A stretch of DNA of 64,000 nt from Sulfitobacter sp. F26204 (lineage in GTDB: Bacteria > Pseudomonadota > Alphaproteobacteria > Rhodobacterales > Rhodobacteraceae): the NCBI RefSeq assembly GCF_026410305.1, contig NZ_JAPMLQ010000005.1:124001-188000 (forward strand), in the 5' to 3' direction. The first letter of the stretch is position 1, and the number at the start of each line of letters is the position of its first letter. Under the pieces are notes generated by a model. It saw only the letters and a list, made by a program, of their open reading frames with translations, had not been told where the DNA came from and searched no databases. This document shows positions 36,499-45,761 of the stretch, piece by piece. The position numbers were made by a program, and so were the translations under genes.

Positions 36499-37044
36499 AT
36501 GCAGCTTGATTATACAAATGCCAATTCGGTTTTTCCCCGTGCCAATTCTATTCTTCGAATTTTTGAAAATCTGGCGTTCTGGTTCTCTGCAACCTCGGTT
36601 GCCATTTTGGGTGCGCTGGCAGTTTTCTCCATTTCGTTGCGTATGCTCACAGGACGCGCGATTCCCGACGACAACATCATGATCGGCGATCTTGTGGTTG
36701 CTATCGTCGCTCTGTCCTGGGCAACGGTCACAGCAACGCAAGGCAATATCGTGGTTGAAGTTTTTACCAACTGGGTGGGTGAGCGGGGCCAAGCGATGTT
36801 GCGTCTGCTGGCATCGCTGGTGGGAATGATGATGATCTTTCCCCTGTGCTGGGCTTCCTGGACCATGGCGAAACACTCGATCATCATCATGACCTATTAC
36901 GATGGGCTGTTGCACTGGCCACAATGGCCCTCTCGCACAACCTTTTTCGTGGCATTCCTGCTGATGTCCATCCGACTCGTCTTTCTGGCTGCAACCGACG
37001 CAGTGCTTGCAATACGCGGGCCCAAACACGAACAGGCAAACTGA
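36499..37044 (+). CDS. TRAP transporter small permease (DctQ)
   Basis: A 181-aa membrane protein with four hydrophobic helices, e.g. 'FWFSATSVAILGALAVFSIS' and 'DLVVAIVALSWATVTATQGN', followed by the DctQ-type 'IVVEVFTNWV'. GGGAG precedes ATG 36499; an earlier in-frame start at 36469 would fall inside the hairpin and is not used. It is separated from dctM by 1 nt. Confidence 0.9.
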   Translation: MQLDYTNANSVFPRANSILRIFENLAFWFSATSVAILGALAVFSISLRMLTGRAIPDDNIMIGDLVVAIVALSWATVTATQGNIVVEVFTNWVGERGQAMLRLLASLVGMMMIFPLCWASWTMAKHSIIIMTYYDGLLHWPQWPSRTTFFVAFLLMSIRLVFLAATDAVLAIRGPKHEQAN

Positions 37045-37045
37045 T

Positions 37046-38389
37046 ATGGATCCTTTTGTTCTCGGCGGGATGGGTATGGTTCTGGTTCTGGTCCTATTGA
37101 TCCTTCGCGTGCCCATTGCATTCTCTCTCGGAGCTGTCGCGGCAGGATGTACCTTCCTGTTTTATGCGTGGCCACCGGGCGGACAAGTGGACTTTGCATT
37201 TGGCTTTCGCGCGGTTGTTCCGCTGTTGACGGCCAATAGTTTCAACTTTGTACATTCTTTCCAAATGTCGATGGTGCCCCTGTTCATCGGGTTAAGCCAT
37301 ATTGCCTATCATTCGGGGATTACGACGGATATTTACAATGCGGCCCGCATTTGGATGTCCCGGCTTCCGGGCGGGCTGGCCATTGCCTCGATCGTTGGCT
37401 GTGGTGGTTTTTCGGCTTTGACGGGGTCAAGCGTTGCTTGCGCCGCCGCCATGGGACGGATTTGCACACCAGAGATGTTGCGCGCCGGATATGGCCCGCG
37501 CATCGCCACATCATCGGTTGCGGTGGGGGGCACGCTCGGCTCTCTTATTCCTCCCAGCGTCCCGTTTATCCTTTATGGTATCTTCACCGAGCAATCCATC
37601 GCCAAACTTCTGATGGCCGGGATACTGCCAGGGCTATTGTCCCTGGTGGCTTTTGTCATTGTCGTTTTGGTCTGGGTCCGCATCAATCCTGCCGAGGCAC
37701 CCATGTCAGAAGAAACCTTCACACGGGCCGAACGGATGAAGGCGCTCTATAATACTTGGCCCGCGCTTGTAGTCTTTGGCATCATTCTGGGCGGCATCTA
37801 TGGGGGTTTCTTCACCGCCACCGAAGCGGCGGCAGTCAGTGCGGCCGCGGCGGTACTGATCGGGGTTGTGCTGCGCCGGTTGTCCTGGGCCGCCTTCGTG
37901 GATTCGCTGCGTCAAACGGCCTATCAGACAGCAATGATCTTTCTGATCGCCTTTGGTGCCAAGATGTTCGTGTCCTTTGTCGCCCTGACAAGGATCATGC
38001 CATGGTCCGTAGACCTGATGCAAAGCCTCGATCTTGAACAATGGCAAATGCTGTTTGCCATCTGCCTGATCTATCTGGTGCTTGGAATGTTTCTTGATCC
38101 CATCGGCATTCTGCTTTTAACCCTTCCTTTCGTGATCCCGTTGGTTGAAGGCATGGACCTGAACCTGATCTGGTTTGGCGTGATCGTTGTGAAGCTGTTG
38201 GAAATCGGCCTGATCACCCCGCCTGTCGGGCTCAACGCCTTCGTTATCAAAAGTGTCATTGGCAACCAGATTCAGACCCATACGATCTTTGCCGGAATTG
38301 CCCGGTTTCTTGTGGCAGATCTGATCGTTCTGGCCTTGTTGGTGGCATTCCCGATCATCTCGCTCACCATCCCGTTAACCATGCGTTGA
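37046..38389 (+). CDS. TRAP transporter large permease (DctM)
   Basis: A 447-aa permease with about 12 helices. Family stretches include 'GCGGFSALTGSSVACAAAMGRICTPEM', 'GSLIPPSVPFILYGIFTEQSIAKLLMAG' and 'LITPPVGLNAFVIKSV'. ATG 37046 is used; the frame continues upstream into dctQ without a better start. Together with the two preceding genes it completes a TRAP importer. Confidence 0.93.
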   Translation: MDPFVLGGMGMVLVLVLLILRVPIAFSLGAVAAGCTFLFYAWPPGGQVDFAFGFRAVVPLLTANSFNFVHSFQMSMVPLFIGLSHIAYHSGITTDIYNAARIWMSRLPGGLAIASIVGCGGFSALTGSSVACAAAMGRICTPEMLRAGYGPRIATSSVAVGGTLGSLIPPSVPFILYGIFTEQSIAKLLMAGILPGLLSLVAFVIVVLVWVRINPAEAPMSEETFTRAERMKALYNTWPALVVFGIILGGIYGGFFTATEAAAVSAAAAVLIGVVLRRLSWAAFVDSLRQTAYQTAMIFLIAFGAKMFVSFVALTRIMPWSVDLMQSLDLEQWQMLFAICLIYLVLGMFLDPIGILLLTLPFVIPLVEGMDLNLIWFGVIVVKLLEIGLITPPVGLNAFVIKSVIGNQIQTHTIFAGIARFLVADLIVLALLVAFPIISLTIPLTMR

Positions 38390-38415
38390 ACGCAAAAGAA
38401 GTGGAGGCATAGATC

Positions 38416-39699
38416 ATGCGGCTCCTGTCCAAGACTTATTGGAACGGCTCACAAATCCGGTTCAGAATCCCACCCCAGGATGTGACGGGCACGCCGGTTC
38501 GCCTGAACGCAGTGGATGGTGCCGATATTCGCGGCGTTTTCTGGACGCCCAAGTCAAACCCGCGCCCCAAAGCGGTGGTCATTGCGGCCCATCCACGGGT
38601 CGACTTTTCCACCCATCACACCTATCCGGCCTTTCTCAAGGCCGGGTATGGCTGTCTTGGTGCCAATCTTCGTTCTGTGAATAATGACATGGATTGCGTG
38701 CATGAAAAGCTCCTGCTTGATATTGCGCGCTATATGCGTTGGCTCAAAGAGGATTGCGGAGTTGAACGTATCCTGTTGCTGGGTAATTCCGGAGGCGGTT
38801 CGCTGTTTTCGTTCTACCAGTCGCAGGCAAGCACCGCACCAAAGGACCGTATCGCATACACACCCGGAGGCCGCCCGACCGGACTTGTGGACGCGGAAAT
38901 GCCCGAGGGTGATGCCCTTGTCTATATGGCTGCCCATACAGGGCAGGGGTTGATAATAAACGAGACCATTGACCCTGCGGTGATCGACGAAAGCCGCCCC
39001 ATGCTTACGGACAGATCGCTGGATATGTATGACCCTGCCAACGGGTTCAAGCCGGCCCCCGAATGGAACCGCTATTCTCCCGAGTTTGTGCAGCGCTACC
39101 GCACAGCACAACTGGAACGGGTTCGCAGGCTCGACAATCTGGCCCATGAGATGATCGCAGAGGCCCAGCAGGCCGAGGCGGTGCATCAGGACGCGGGGTT
39201 CAACCGGCTCGATCCTGATATGCAGCGCCAGATAATGCGCCAGCAGGCTTTCGAGCCGCTGATGATCATCTACCGGACCATGGCAAACCTGCATTATGTT
39301 GACAACAGTCTCGATCCATCGCCGAGGGACTACGGTTCACTGTTGAGTGAGCGCCCCGACCTGATGAATTTCCAGCACCGTGGCTTTGCTCGTATCCAGA
39401 CCCCGCACGCATGGTTGTCCACTTGGTCGGGCCTTTCATCCAATGCCAACACCCATCTCACCGCGCCCAAGGTGACGATCCCATCATTGGTTATCCATGC
39501 GGGTAAAGATCTCGACGTGTTTCCCAACACTCATTCGCGTAGCATTCTGGAGTCGCTCGGCGCAAAGGACAAAGACTATTGGGATTTCCCGAATGCACTG
39601 CATTATTTTGAACCCGAACAGGGCCAGAACGACAGCGCCTCGTTAGACGCGCTGATGGAACGGCTGCTGCCATGGGTTCAAGAGCGCGTTGCCGCTTGA
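38416..39699 (+). CDS. Alpha/beta hydrolase
   Basis: A 427-aa cytoplasmic hydrolase. The nucleophile elbow is LLLGNSGGGSLFSF with Ser125; an oxyanion-type AAHP lies near residue 57, the acid is probably in VIHAGKDLDVFPNT, and the His in NALHYFEPE. About 220 residues between Ser and acid form a large helical lid, much longer than in small esterases. No signal peptide is seen. It follows dctM by 26 nt and precedes a TetR and acyl-CoA genes. It may open an ester or lactone imported by the TRAP system before CoA activation (inference). Confidence 0.8.
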   Translation: MRLLSKTYWNGSQIRFRIPPQDVTGTPVRLNAVDGADIRGVFWTPKSNPRPKAVVIAAHPRVDFSTHHTYPAFLKAGYGCLGANLRSVNNDMDCVHEKLLLDIARYMRWLKEDCGVERILLLGNSGGGSLFSFYQSQASTAPKDRIAYTPGGRPTGLVDAEMPEGDALVYMAAHTGQGLIINETIDPAVIDESRPMLTDRSLDMYDPANGFKPAPEWNRYSPEFVQRYRTAQLERVRRLDNLAHEMIAEAQQAEAVHQDAGFNRLDPDMQRQIMRQQAFEPLMIIYRTMANLHYVDNSLDPSPRDYGSLLSERPDLMNFQHRGFARIQTPHAWLSTWSGLSSNANTHLTAPKVTIPSLVIHAGKDLDVFPNTHSRSILESLGAKDKDYWDFPNALHYFEPEQGQNDSASLDALMERLLPWVQERVAA

Positions 39700-39724
39700 T
39701 CGCTCTGGACGGGAAACAAGAGAC

Positions 39725-40381
39725 ATGGACCACGAGATGAAAGATTCAGAAACTACAACAACGGCCGAGACGCCACCCTCGAGCCGCGACCAGATTTTGG
39801 ACGCCGCAGCAAGAATATTCGGCGCCAAAGGCTATGATGGCACATCGGTGCGCCAGATCGCGGCAGAACTGGGCATTTCAGCGCCTGCGCTTTATCATCA
39901 TTTCCTGTCAAAGGAGGAATTGTTTTGCGCTACTCACGAGCGGGGCTTGCGGATCATTTCGGCCTTGACGGCCACGGCTGCTGCAACGATGGATGCCAGT
40001 GATCCATGGGACAAGTTAGAGGCGGCGGCGGTTGCCCATTGCGAAGCCCTGCTGTGCACCGAAGGCTATCGCACGATCATATCGCCCCAGTTCCCCGACG
40101 TGTCAGATGACGTACGTGCCAGACTGGTGCAGCAACGGGACAGTTATGAGACCATCATCAAAAGACTGATCTCTGAGCTTAACCTGCCAGCCCATATTGA
40201 TCCTTTCATCTTTCGAATGCAGCTTTTGGGCTCTTTGAACTGGACCACCGCTTGGTTTCAGGCCGATGGCAGTCTTGACCCGACCACCATCGCACGACGA
40301 ACGGTGCGTCAGTTGCGTGACGGAATCCACCCACCTCATGCGTCCCATGTCCCGCCAAGACAAGAGAACGACCATGTTTGA
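39725..40381 (+). CDS. TetR family transcriptional regulator
   Basis: A 218-aa repressor-type protein with the N-terminal TetR HTH 'RDQILDAAARIFGAKGYDGTSVRQIAAELGISAPALYHHF', then an unconserved ligand domain. ATG 39725 is used; an alternative ATG lies at 39737. Its end overlaps the first ligase by 8 nt, so it is cotranscribed with the genes it probably controls. TetR proteins in such loci commonly sense acyl-CoA intermediates. Confidence 0.92.
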   Translation: MDHEMKDSETTTTAETPPSSRDQILDAAARIFGAKGYDGTSVRQIAAELGISAPALYHHFLSKEELFCATHERGLRIISALTATAAATMDASDPWDKLEAAAVAHCEALLCTEGYRTIISPQFPDVSDDVRARLVQQRDSYETIIKRLISELNLPAHIDPFIFRMQLLGSLNWTTAWFQADGSLDPTTIARRTVRQLRDGIHPPHASHVPPRQENDHV

Positions 40382-41930
40382 CGACGCTCATCTCTTTCTT
40401 ACGGATGTATTTGCTGGTCACGCCCGGCGCAGCCCGAAAAAATCAGCGATTGTCTGTGACGATGCCAGCCTGACATGGGAAGAGTTCGATACCCTGATGA
40501 ACCGTATCGCCAACGCGTTGCTGCGCGACGGATTGCAAAAGGGCGATAGGGTCGCGGTTCTCATGGGTCCGTCGGTGGAATGTATTGCCACAATGTTTGG
40601 TTGCGTTCGAGCAGGCGCGATACTGGTTCCCTGTGGCACGATGCTGACCGATGACCAGCTTACGGTGCTGCTGCGGGATTCCGGGGCACGGGCATTGGTC
40701 GCTTCGGCCGAGTTTCAGGAACAGGTCAAGGCGGTTGCGCGGCATCTGCCCGATCTCGCCGAAGACTGGCGCGTGGCGCTGGGGTGGCAGGCCGATGGCT
40801 GGGTGGCTTTTGACAGGTTTATCAGGGATGCAAGCCCTCTAACCCCCGAGATCCGGTTTGCGCCGGGCGATCCTTTCAGCATCATGTACAGTTCGGGCAC
40901 TACCGGGCTGCCCAAGGGTGTGGTTCATTCCCAACGGGCGCGCAGTTTCTTTGCAATCTCGAACGCGGTAGAGATGGGGTTCGGGCCGCACAGCCGCACC
41001 GCGATCAGCACGGCGCTGTATACTGCTGCGTCATGGATCATGCTTGTGCCCACGCTTTTTGCCGGTGGCACTGTCAGGTTGCTGGCGGGGTTTGATCCGG
41101 CAGAACTTTTGCACAATGTCTCAGAGGAAAAGATCACCCATACCTTTCTGGTACCAAGCCAGATCTTGATGGTTCTTCAAGAAGACGATCTTAAAAAACA
41201 TGACGTATCTTCCCTGCGCACCGTCTTGTCCGCCGGATCACCCCTGCGTCCGGATGTTAAGCGGCGCTGGATCGATTTCGTCGGGAACGCATTTTACGAG
41301 CTGTATGGTTTTACCGAAGGGGCAGCCACCTTGCTGCGGCCCGAAGATCACGCAACCCGTGCCAACTCTGTCGGCGCGCCTATTCTGGGAACGGAGTTTG
41401 TGGTGATCGGGCCGGACGGAGCGGTTCTGCCCCCGGGAAGCGATGGCGAGTTATGCGGATATTGCCCCGGCTTGATGACCCATTACTACAATCGACCCGA
41501 GGCCACCGAAAGCGCCATCTGGCGTGATCCCATGGGGCGTTCCTTTATGCGCTCGGGCGACATTGGACGAATGGATGCCCAAGGGTTTGTCCAGATCCTT
41601 GATCGCAAGAAAGACATGATCATTTCGGGTGGTCTCAATGTCTATCCAACCGATCTTGAGGCCGTATTGGGCGAACATCCGGATGTGCGTGACGTTGCCG
41701 TGATCGAAAGCCCTGACGAGAAATGGGGCGAACGGCCTGTCGCCTTTGTCATTCCCGCCCGCGAGATGAAAAGCCAAGCCGATGAGATCAAGGATTGGGC
41801 CAACCAGCGTCTGGCAAAATATCAGCGTATCCATGACCTGCGGTTTGTTGAGGATCTGCCACGAAATGCCTTGGGAAAGGTCTTGAAACGGGAAATGCGA
41901 GAGGCTTTTGCATCCTCGCTGAACGTGTGA
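40374..41930 (+). CDS. AMP-dependent acyl-CoA synthetase/ligase (first)
   Basis: A 518-aa ANL-family enzyme that activates a carboxylic acid to acyl-AMP and then acyl-CoA. Motifs: SSGTTGLPKGVVHSQRA (P-loop), YELYGFTEGA (A5), SGDIGRMDAQGF and DRKKDMIISGGLNVYPTDLE (A7-A8), and the catalytic Lys in RNALGKVLKREM (A10). ATG 40374 overlaps tetR by 8 nt. It shares the operon with a second, clearly different ligase, which suggests two acids are activated in one pathway, or one acid at two stages. Confidence 0.92.
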   Translation: MFDDAHLFLTDVFAGHARRSPKKSAIVCDDASLTWEEFDTLMNRIANALLRDGLQKGDRVAVLMGPSVECIATMFGCVRAGAILVPCGTMLTDDQLTVLLRDSGARALVASAEFQEQVKAVARHLPDLAEDWRVALGWQADGWVAFDRFIRDASPLTPEIRFAPGDPFSIMYSSGTTGLPKGVVHSQRARSFFAISNAVEMGFGPHSRTAISTALYTAASWIMLVPTLFAGGTVRLLAGFDPAELLHNVSEEKITHTFLVPSQILMVLQEDDLKKHDVSSLRTVLSAGSPLRPDVKRRWIDFVGNAFYELYGFTEGAATLLRPEDHATRANSVGAPILGTEFVVIGPDGAVLPPGSDGELCGYCPGLMTHYYNRPEATESAIWRDPMGRSFMRSGDIGRMDAQGFVQILDRKKDMIISGGLNVYPTDLEAVLGEHPDVRDVAVIESPDEKWGERPVAFVIPAREMKSQADEIKDWANQRLAKYQRIHDLRFVEDLPRNALGKVLKREMREAFASSLNV

Positions 41931-41983
41931 CGCTGCGGCGGCGGGGTCAATCGTCGTCGGATCAGGAAACAAAGGAGTGTGAG

Positions 41984-43531
41984 ATGTATCTGACGCAACC
42001 ATTGCACAAGGCACGGCGCGAATGCCCCCAAGGGATTTTCTCCATCCACGGGGATCGCCGTCAAAGCAATGAGACGTTTGTAAGCCGGGTGGAATTGCTT
42101 GCGGGGGGTCTGCGCGGGCTTGGTCTTGTCCCTGGCGCGCGTGTGGGGATGTTGGCCCATAACTCCGACCGTTTTCTGGAATATATCTATGCCACGCTTT
42201 GGGCCGGTGGGGTTCTCAATCCTGTCAACACCCGCTGGAGCGCACGCGAGATTGCCTATTCTCTTGACGACAGCGACACCCAAATCCTGATCGTCGATGA
42301 CAGCTTTGCCCCAATGGTCGAAACCCTGCGAGCTCTGTGCAACGTTCCTTTGACTATTATCCGTTTGGACAAAACCCCTGTGGCAGAGGCGGTAGATTAC
42401 GAAACCCTGATTGCGGAGACGCAGCCCCTGGCTGATGAAATACGCCAGGGTACGGATCTGGCCGCTATTTTATACACAGGAGGTACTACAGGTGCCCCGA
42501 AAGGTGTTATGCTATCCCATGGCAACCTGGTCGCTGATGCACTGGCCCTGACTGCGGCCGCAGATCATGGCAAGGACGCTCCCGGGCTGCACATCGCGCC
42601 ACTGTTTCATGTGGGTGGGCTGGCGGCCGTCTGGCAATTTGCCCTGCGCCGAGCACCGCAGGTCACCACATCCCATTATGATCCGGGCGAAGCCCTGCGC
42701 CTGATTGAAAGGGAAGCAATCGGCGATATTTTCGTGGTGCCGGTGATGCTACGTTGGCTGGTGGACCACCCCGATATTGCCACGCGCGACCTGTCTTCAC
42801 TCCGATCAATCCGCTATGGGGCGGCACCCATGGATATCACACTCTTGCGGCGCGCCATGGACGTATTTCCTCAAGCGGGATTCCTGCAGGTTTACGGGCA
42901 GACCGAATGCGCCCCGGTGGTGACCACTCTCGCGCCACAGGATCATGTTGCCGACCCGGACGCTGCGCAGATGCGCTCTGCGGGGCGTCCCATCAGCACC
43001 GCAGAGATCAAGATTGTCAATGAGACAGGCAAGGAAGTAGCACAGGGGATGGTAGGTGAAATCGTGGTGCGCGGTCCTACGGTCATGCTTGGCTACTGGA
43101 ACAAGCCGGAAGAGACCCAAGCAGCCTTGAAAGACGGCTGGATGCACACCGGCGATGCGGGACGTTTTGATGAAAACGGGTTTCTCTATGTGGTTGATCG
43201 AGTCAAGGACATGATCATCTCGGGGGGCGAGAATGTCTATTCGATTGAAGTTGAAAACGTACTGTCCAAATATCCCGGAGTGTCACTTTGTGCGGTGATC
43301 GGTGTCCCCGACGCAGAATGGGGGGAGCGGGTTCACGCCGCGATTTTGCCAAACGAGGGCGTGTTGTTGTCTCCAGAAGTGCTGGATGCCCACTGCCGTT
43401 CGCAAATCGCCGGGTACAAGGTGCCGCGCAGTTATGAATTCGTGAGCGAAATGCCGTTATCGGCTGCCGGAAAGATCGTGAAAAAAGACCTGCGGGCGCA
43501 ATATCTGGCCGCGATAAAGCAGGATGCCTGA
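41984..43531 (+). CDS. AMP-dependent acyl-CoA synthetase/ligase (second)
   Basis: A 515-aa ANL enzyme. Motifs: YTGGTTGAPKGVMLSHGNL, QVYGQTECAPV, TGDAGRFDENGF, DRVKDMIISGGENVYSIEVE and AAGKIVKKDLRAQ with the catalytic Lys. AAAGGAG precedes ATG 41984. It follows the first ligase by 53 nt. Residues between motifs differ throughout from the first ligase, so this is not a recent duplication. The pattern is that of medium-chain or aromatic acyl-CoA ligases; the substrate is unknown. Confidence 0.92.
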   Translation: MYLTQPLHKARRECPQGIFSIHGDRRQSNETFVSRVELLAGGLRGLGLVPGARVGMLAHNSDRFLEYIYATLWAGGVLNPVNTRWSAREIAYSLDDSDTQILIVDDSFAPMVETLRALCNVPLTIIRLDKTPVAEAVDYETLIAETQPLADEIRQGTDLAAILYTGGTTGAPKGVMLSHGNLVADALALTAAADHGKDAPGLHIAPLFHVGGLAAVWQFALRRAPQVTTSHYDPGEALRLIEREAIGDIFVVPVMLRWLVDHPDIATRDLSSLRSIRYGAAPMDITLLRRAMDVFPQAGFLQVYGQTECAPVVTTLAPQDHVADPDAAQMRSAGRPISTAEIKIVNETGKEVAQGMVGEIVVRGPTVMLGYWNKPEETQAALKDGWMHTGDAGRFDENGFLYVVDRVKDMIISGGENVYSIEVENVLSKYPGVSLCAVIGVPDAEWGERVHAAILPNEGVLLSPEVLDAHCRSQIAGYKVPRSYEFVSEMPLSAAGKIVKKDLRAQYLAAIKQDA

Positions 43532-43561
43532 CACGATGTCCGCGCGGGAAAGGACTCCAAT

Positions 43562-44350
43562 ATGACAGGCAGACTGGACGAGCGTACAGCGATGATTACC
43601 GGCGCCGCCAGTGGTATCGCAGCGACCAGCGCCCGGATGTTTGCCGAGGAAGGGGCACAAGTGGTGCTCGCCGACCTGGATCACGCAGGTGCAGAGGAGG
43701 TTGCGCGCTCCATTCGTGACAAGGGCGGTGCGGCCATTGCCCTGCGTTTAGATGTGACCAAGGCTGACAGCTGGCGGGAAGCGTTTCAGTCTGCCCTGAC
43801 GCGCTTTGCACGGGTTGACGTGCTGATGAACTGCGCCGGACTGTTGTTCGTAGCGCCCATCGAAGACACTTCAGTACAAGAATTTGACCGTTTGGTGGCG
43901 GTCAATCTGAAGGGGGTGTTTCTGGGTTGCCGCGCCGCTGTGGAGCATATGAAACAGCGCGATGGGGATTTGCCCTGGGCATCGATCATCAATGTGTCGT
44001 CTACGGCAGGGATGATCGGGACGGCCAATACCACTCTTTACACCATGACAAAGGGAGGCGTGCGCGTTTTGTCCAAATCCGTTGCCGTGGAAGTGGCGGA
44101 GCGCGGTTTGCACATTCGTTGCAATTCGCTGCATCCCGGCAGCACCGAAACCGCGATGTTCGATCAAAATCTCGCGCAGCGCGGCATGACCCGAGAAGCG
44201 CATAAACAAATGTCGAAAACGCGCAACCTGATTGGACGCATCGGGCAGGCAGAGGAGATTGCAAGCGGCGCTTTGTTCCTTGCCTCCGATGAATCCCGTT
44301 TCATGACGGGGACCGAACTGGTCATGGATGGCGGCTATAGCGCGCGATAG
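43562..44350 (+). CDS. Short-chain dehydrogenase/reductase
   Basis: A 262-aa NAD(P)-dependent oxidoreductase. The cofactor motif reads ITGAASGIAATSAR, where the usual last Gly of TGxxxGIG is Ala. NCAG, the catalytic Ser in NVSSTAGMIG and Tyr-Lys in YTMTKGG are intact. The C-terminus FMTGTELVMDGGYSAR is standard. It lies between a ligase and an acyl-CoA dehydrogenase, so 3-hydroxyacyl-CoA or an alcohol intermediate is a likely substrate. Confidence 0.9.
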   Translation: MTGRLDERTAMITGAASGIAATSARMFAEEGAQVVLADLDHAGAEEVARSIRDKGGAAIALRLDVTKADSWREAFQSALTRFARVDVLMNCAGLLFVAPIEDTSVQEFDRLVAVNLKGVFLGCRAAVEHMKQRDGDLPWASIINVSSTAGMIGTANTTLYTMTKGGVRVLSKSVAVEVAERGLHIRCNSLHPGSTETAMFDQNLAQRGMTREAHKQMSKTRNLIGRIGQAEEIASGALFLASDESRFMTGTELVMDGGYSAR

Positions 44351-44556
44351 CCTTGCTGACGGGCACCGCCTTTCGGCAACGCAGATCAGATGATGCGCGA
44401 ACGCAGGTCAAGCTGAGTGTCTGGGAGCGCAATGGAGAACGAAACCGGAATGAAGAAGGTCACCAACAACGCCTCGCTGCCTACGCCCTGGGGTCTGACA
44501 ATTGCAAATAGCAGACAGGTCTCATGGCCTTGTTCGATCGCCAGGGAGCTGGCGAC

Positions 44557-45711
44557 ATGATCCGGCGGCGCATCTTTGATGAAGAGCATGTCCTTTTTCG
44601 TGACAGTGTGCGCAAATGGATCGGTGCGTATATCCGTCCCAACATCAATCACTGGCACGCGCAAGGCATGGTGGATCGGGAAATTTGGCTCAAGGCGGGT
44701 GAGGCGGGTTATCTTGCCATGTTTGCAGAAGAGAAATATGGCGGGCTCGGGCTGGATGATTTCCGCTTTGACCAGATTTTGATCGAGGAGTTGACCCGCG
44801 TTGACAGCAGCTTCCAGATGGCGCTGCACAGCCGCATTGTGGCTCCTTATATCCATAATCTAGGCAGTGAGGACCAAAAGCGCCGTTTCATGCCCGGAAT
44901 CGTGTCAGGCGCGTGCATCCTCGCGATTGCCCTTACGGAGCCGGGCACCGGCTCTGACCTTGCTGGTCTGACAAGCCGGGCAGAAGACAGGGGCGATCAT
45001 TGGCTTCTGAATGGTGCAAAAACCTACATCAGCAATGGACAACTGGCCGATCTGGTTGTGGTTGCGGCACGCACCGATCCCGCCGCGACTCATTGCATAG
45101 GATTGTTTCTGGTAGAACGCGGTATGCAAGGGTTTGATCGTGGCCGGAATCTGAAGAAGCTGGGCTTATGCGGGCAGGACACATCCGAGCTGTTTTTTCA
45201 GGATGTGAAAATCCCCAAGGAAAATGTGTTGGGCGATCCGATGCAAGGTTTTCGCGCTTTGATGATCAATCTGGCCGAAGAACGACTGGGGGGTGCCATA
45301 CAATTCGTGGCCCGCGCGGAACGGGCGCTTGAAATCACGCAAGAGTTCATCATGGAGCGTAAAGCCTTTGGCAGACCTATCGGCACCTTCCAGAACTCGC
45401 GATTCAAAATGGCTGAGATGCGCACCCAGCTTGATGCCGCATGGACGATGGTGGATCATTGCGTGATCGAACATGTTGAAAAGAACCTCAGCGCGGAAAT
45501 GGCGGCGGAGGTGAAACTGTTTACCTCGGACGTGGAAGCGCAGGTGGTGGACACGTGTTTACAGCTTCACGGCGGGGCGGGTTACATGGATGAATATGAA
45601 ATAAACCGCCACTACCGTGACGCGCGGATCAGTCGGATTTATGCCGGCTCCTCTGAGATCATGAAAGAGATTATCGGCCGTGCCATGGGGCTGGACGAAC
45701 GGCGCAAGTAA
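44557..45711 (+). CDS. Acyl-CoA dehydrogenase
   Basis: A 384-aa FAD enzyme. Blocks: AIALTEPGTGSDLAGLTSRA, LNGAKTYISNGQLADLVVV, 'LHGGAGYMDEYEINRHYRDA' and RIYAGSSEIMKEIIGRAMG. The Glu of the medium-chain YEGT motif is Ala here (YAGS), while NLAEERLGG supplies a Glu at the position used as base by long-chain and isovaleryl enzymes. GGAG lies before ATG 44557; an earlier frame start at 44524 is less likely. It ends the operon, converging on the Rieske gene. Confidence 0.92.
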   Translation: MIRRRIFDEEHVLFRDSVRKWIGAYIRPNINHWHAQGMVDREIWLKAGEAGYLAMFAEEKYGGLGLDDFRFDQILIEELTRVDSSFQMALHSRIVAPYIHNLGSEDQKRRFMPGIVSGACILAIALTEPGTGSDLAGLTSRAEDRGDHWLLNGAKTYISNGQLADLVVVAARTDPAATHCIGLFLVERGMQGFDRGRNLKKLGLCGQDTSELFFQDVKIPKENVLGDPMQGFRALMINLAEERLGGAIQFVARAERALEITQEFIMERKAFGRPIGTFQNSRFKMAEMRTQLDAAWTMVDHCVIEHVEKNLSAEMAAEVKLFTSDVEAQVVDTCLQLHGGAGYMDEYEINRHYRDARISRIYAGSSEIMKEIIGRAMGLDERRK

Positions 45712-45761
45712 CGTCGCTGACCGACGGAGCCGAAACCCAGCATGTCTTGCAACGGTTTTGT

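Noticed and set aside
44351..44556. Possible small gene between the SDR and the acyl-CoA dehydrogenase
   Set aside because: A 42-codon frame from ATG 44432 has no good ribosome site, no family features and runs into the next gene's leader.
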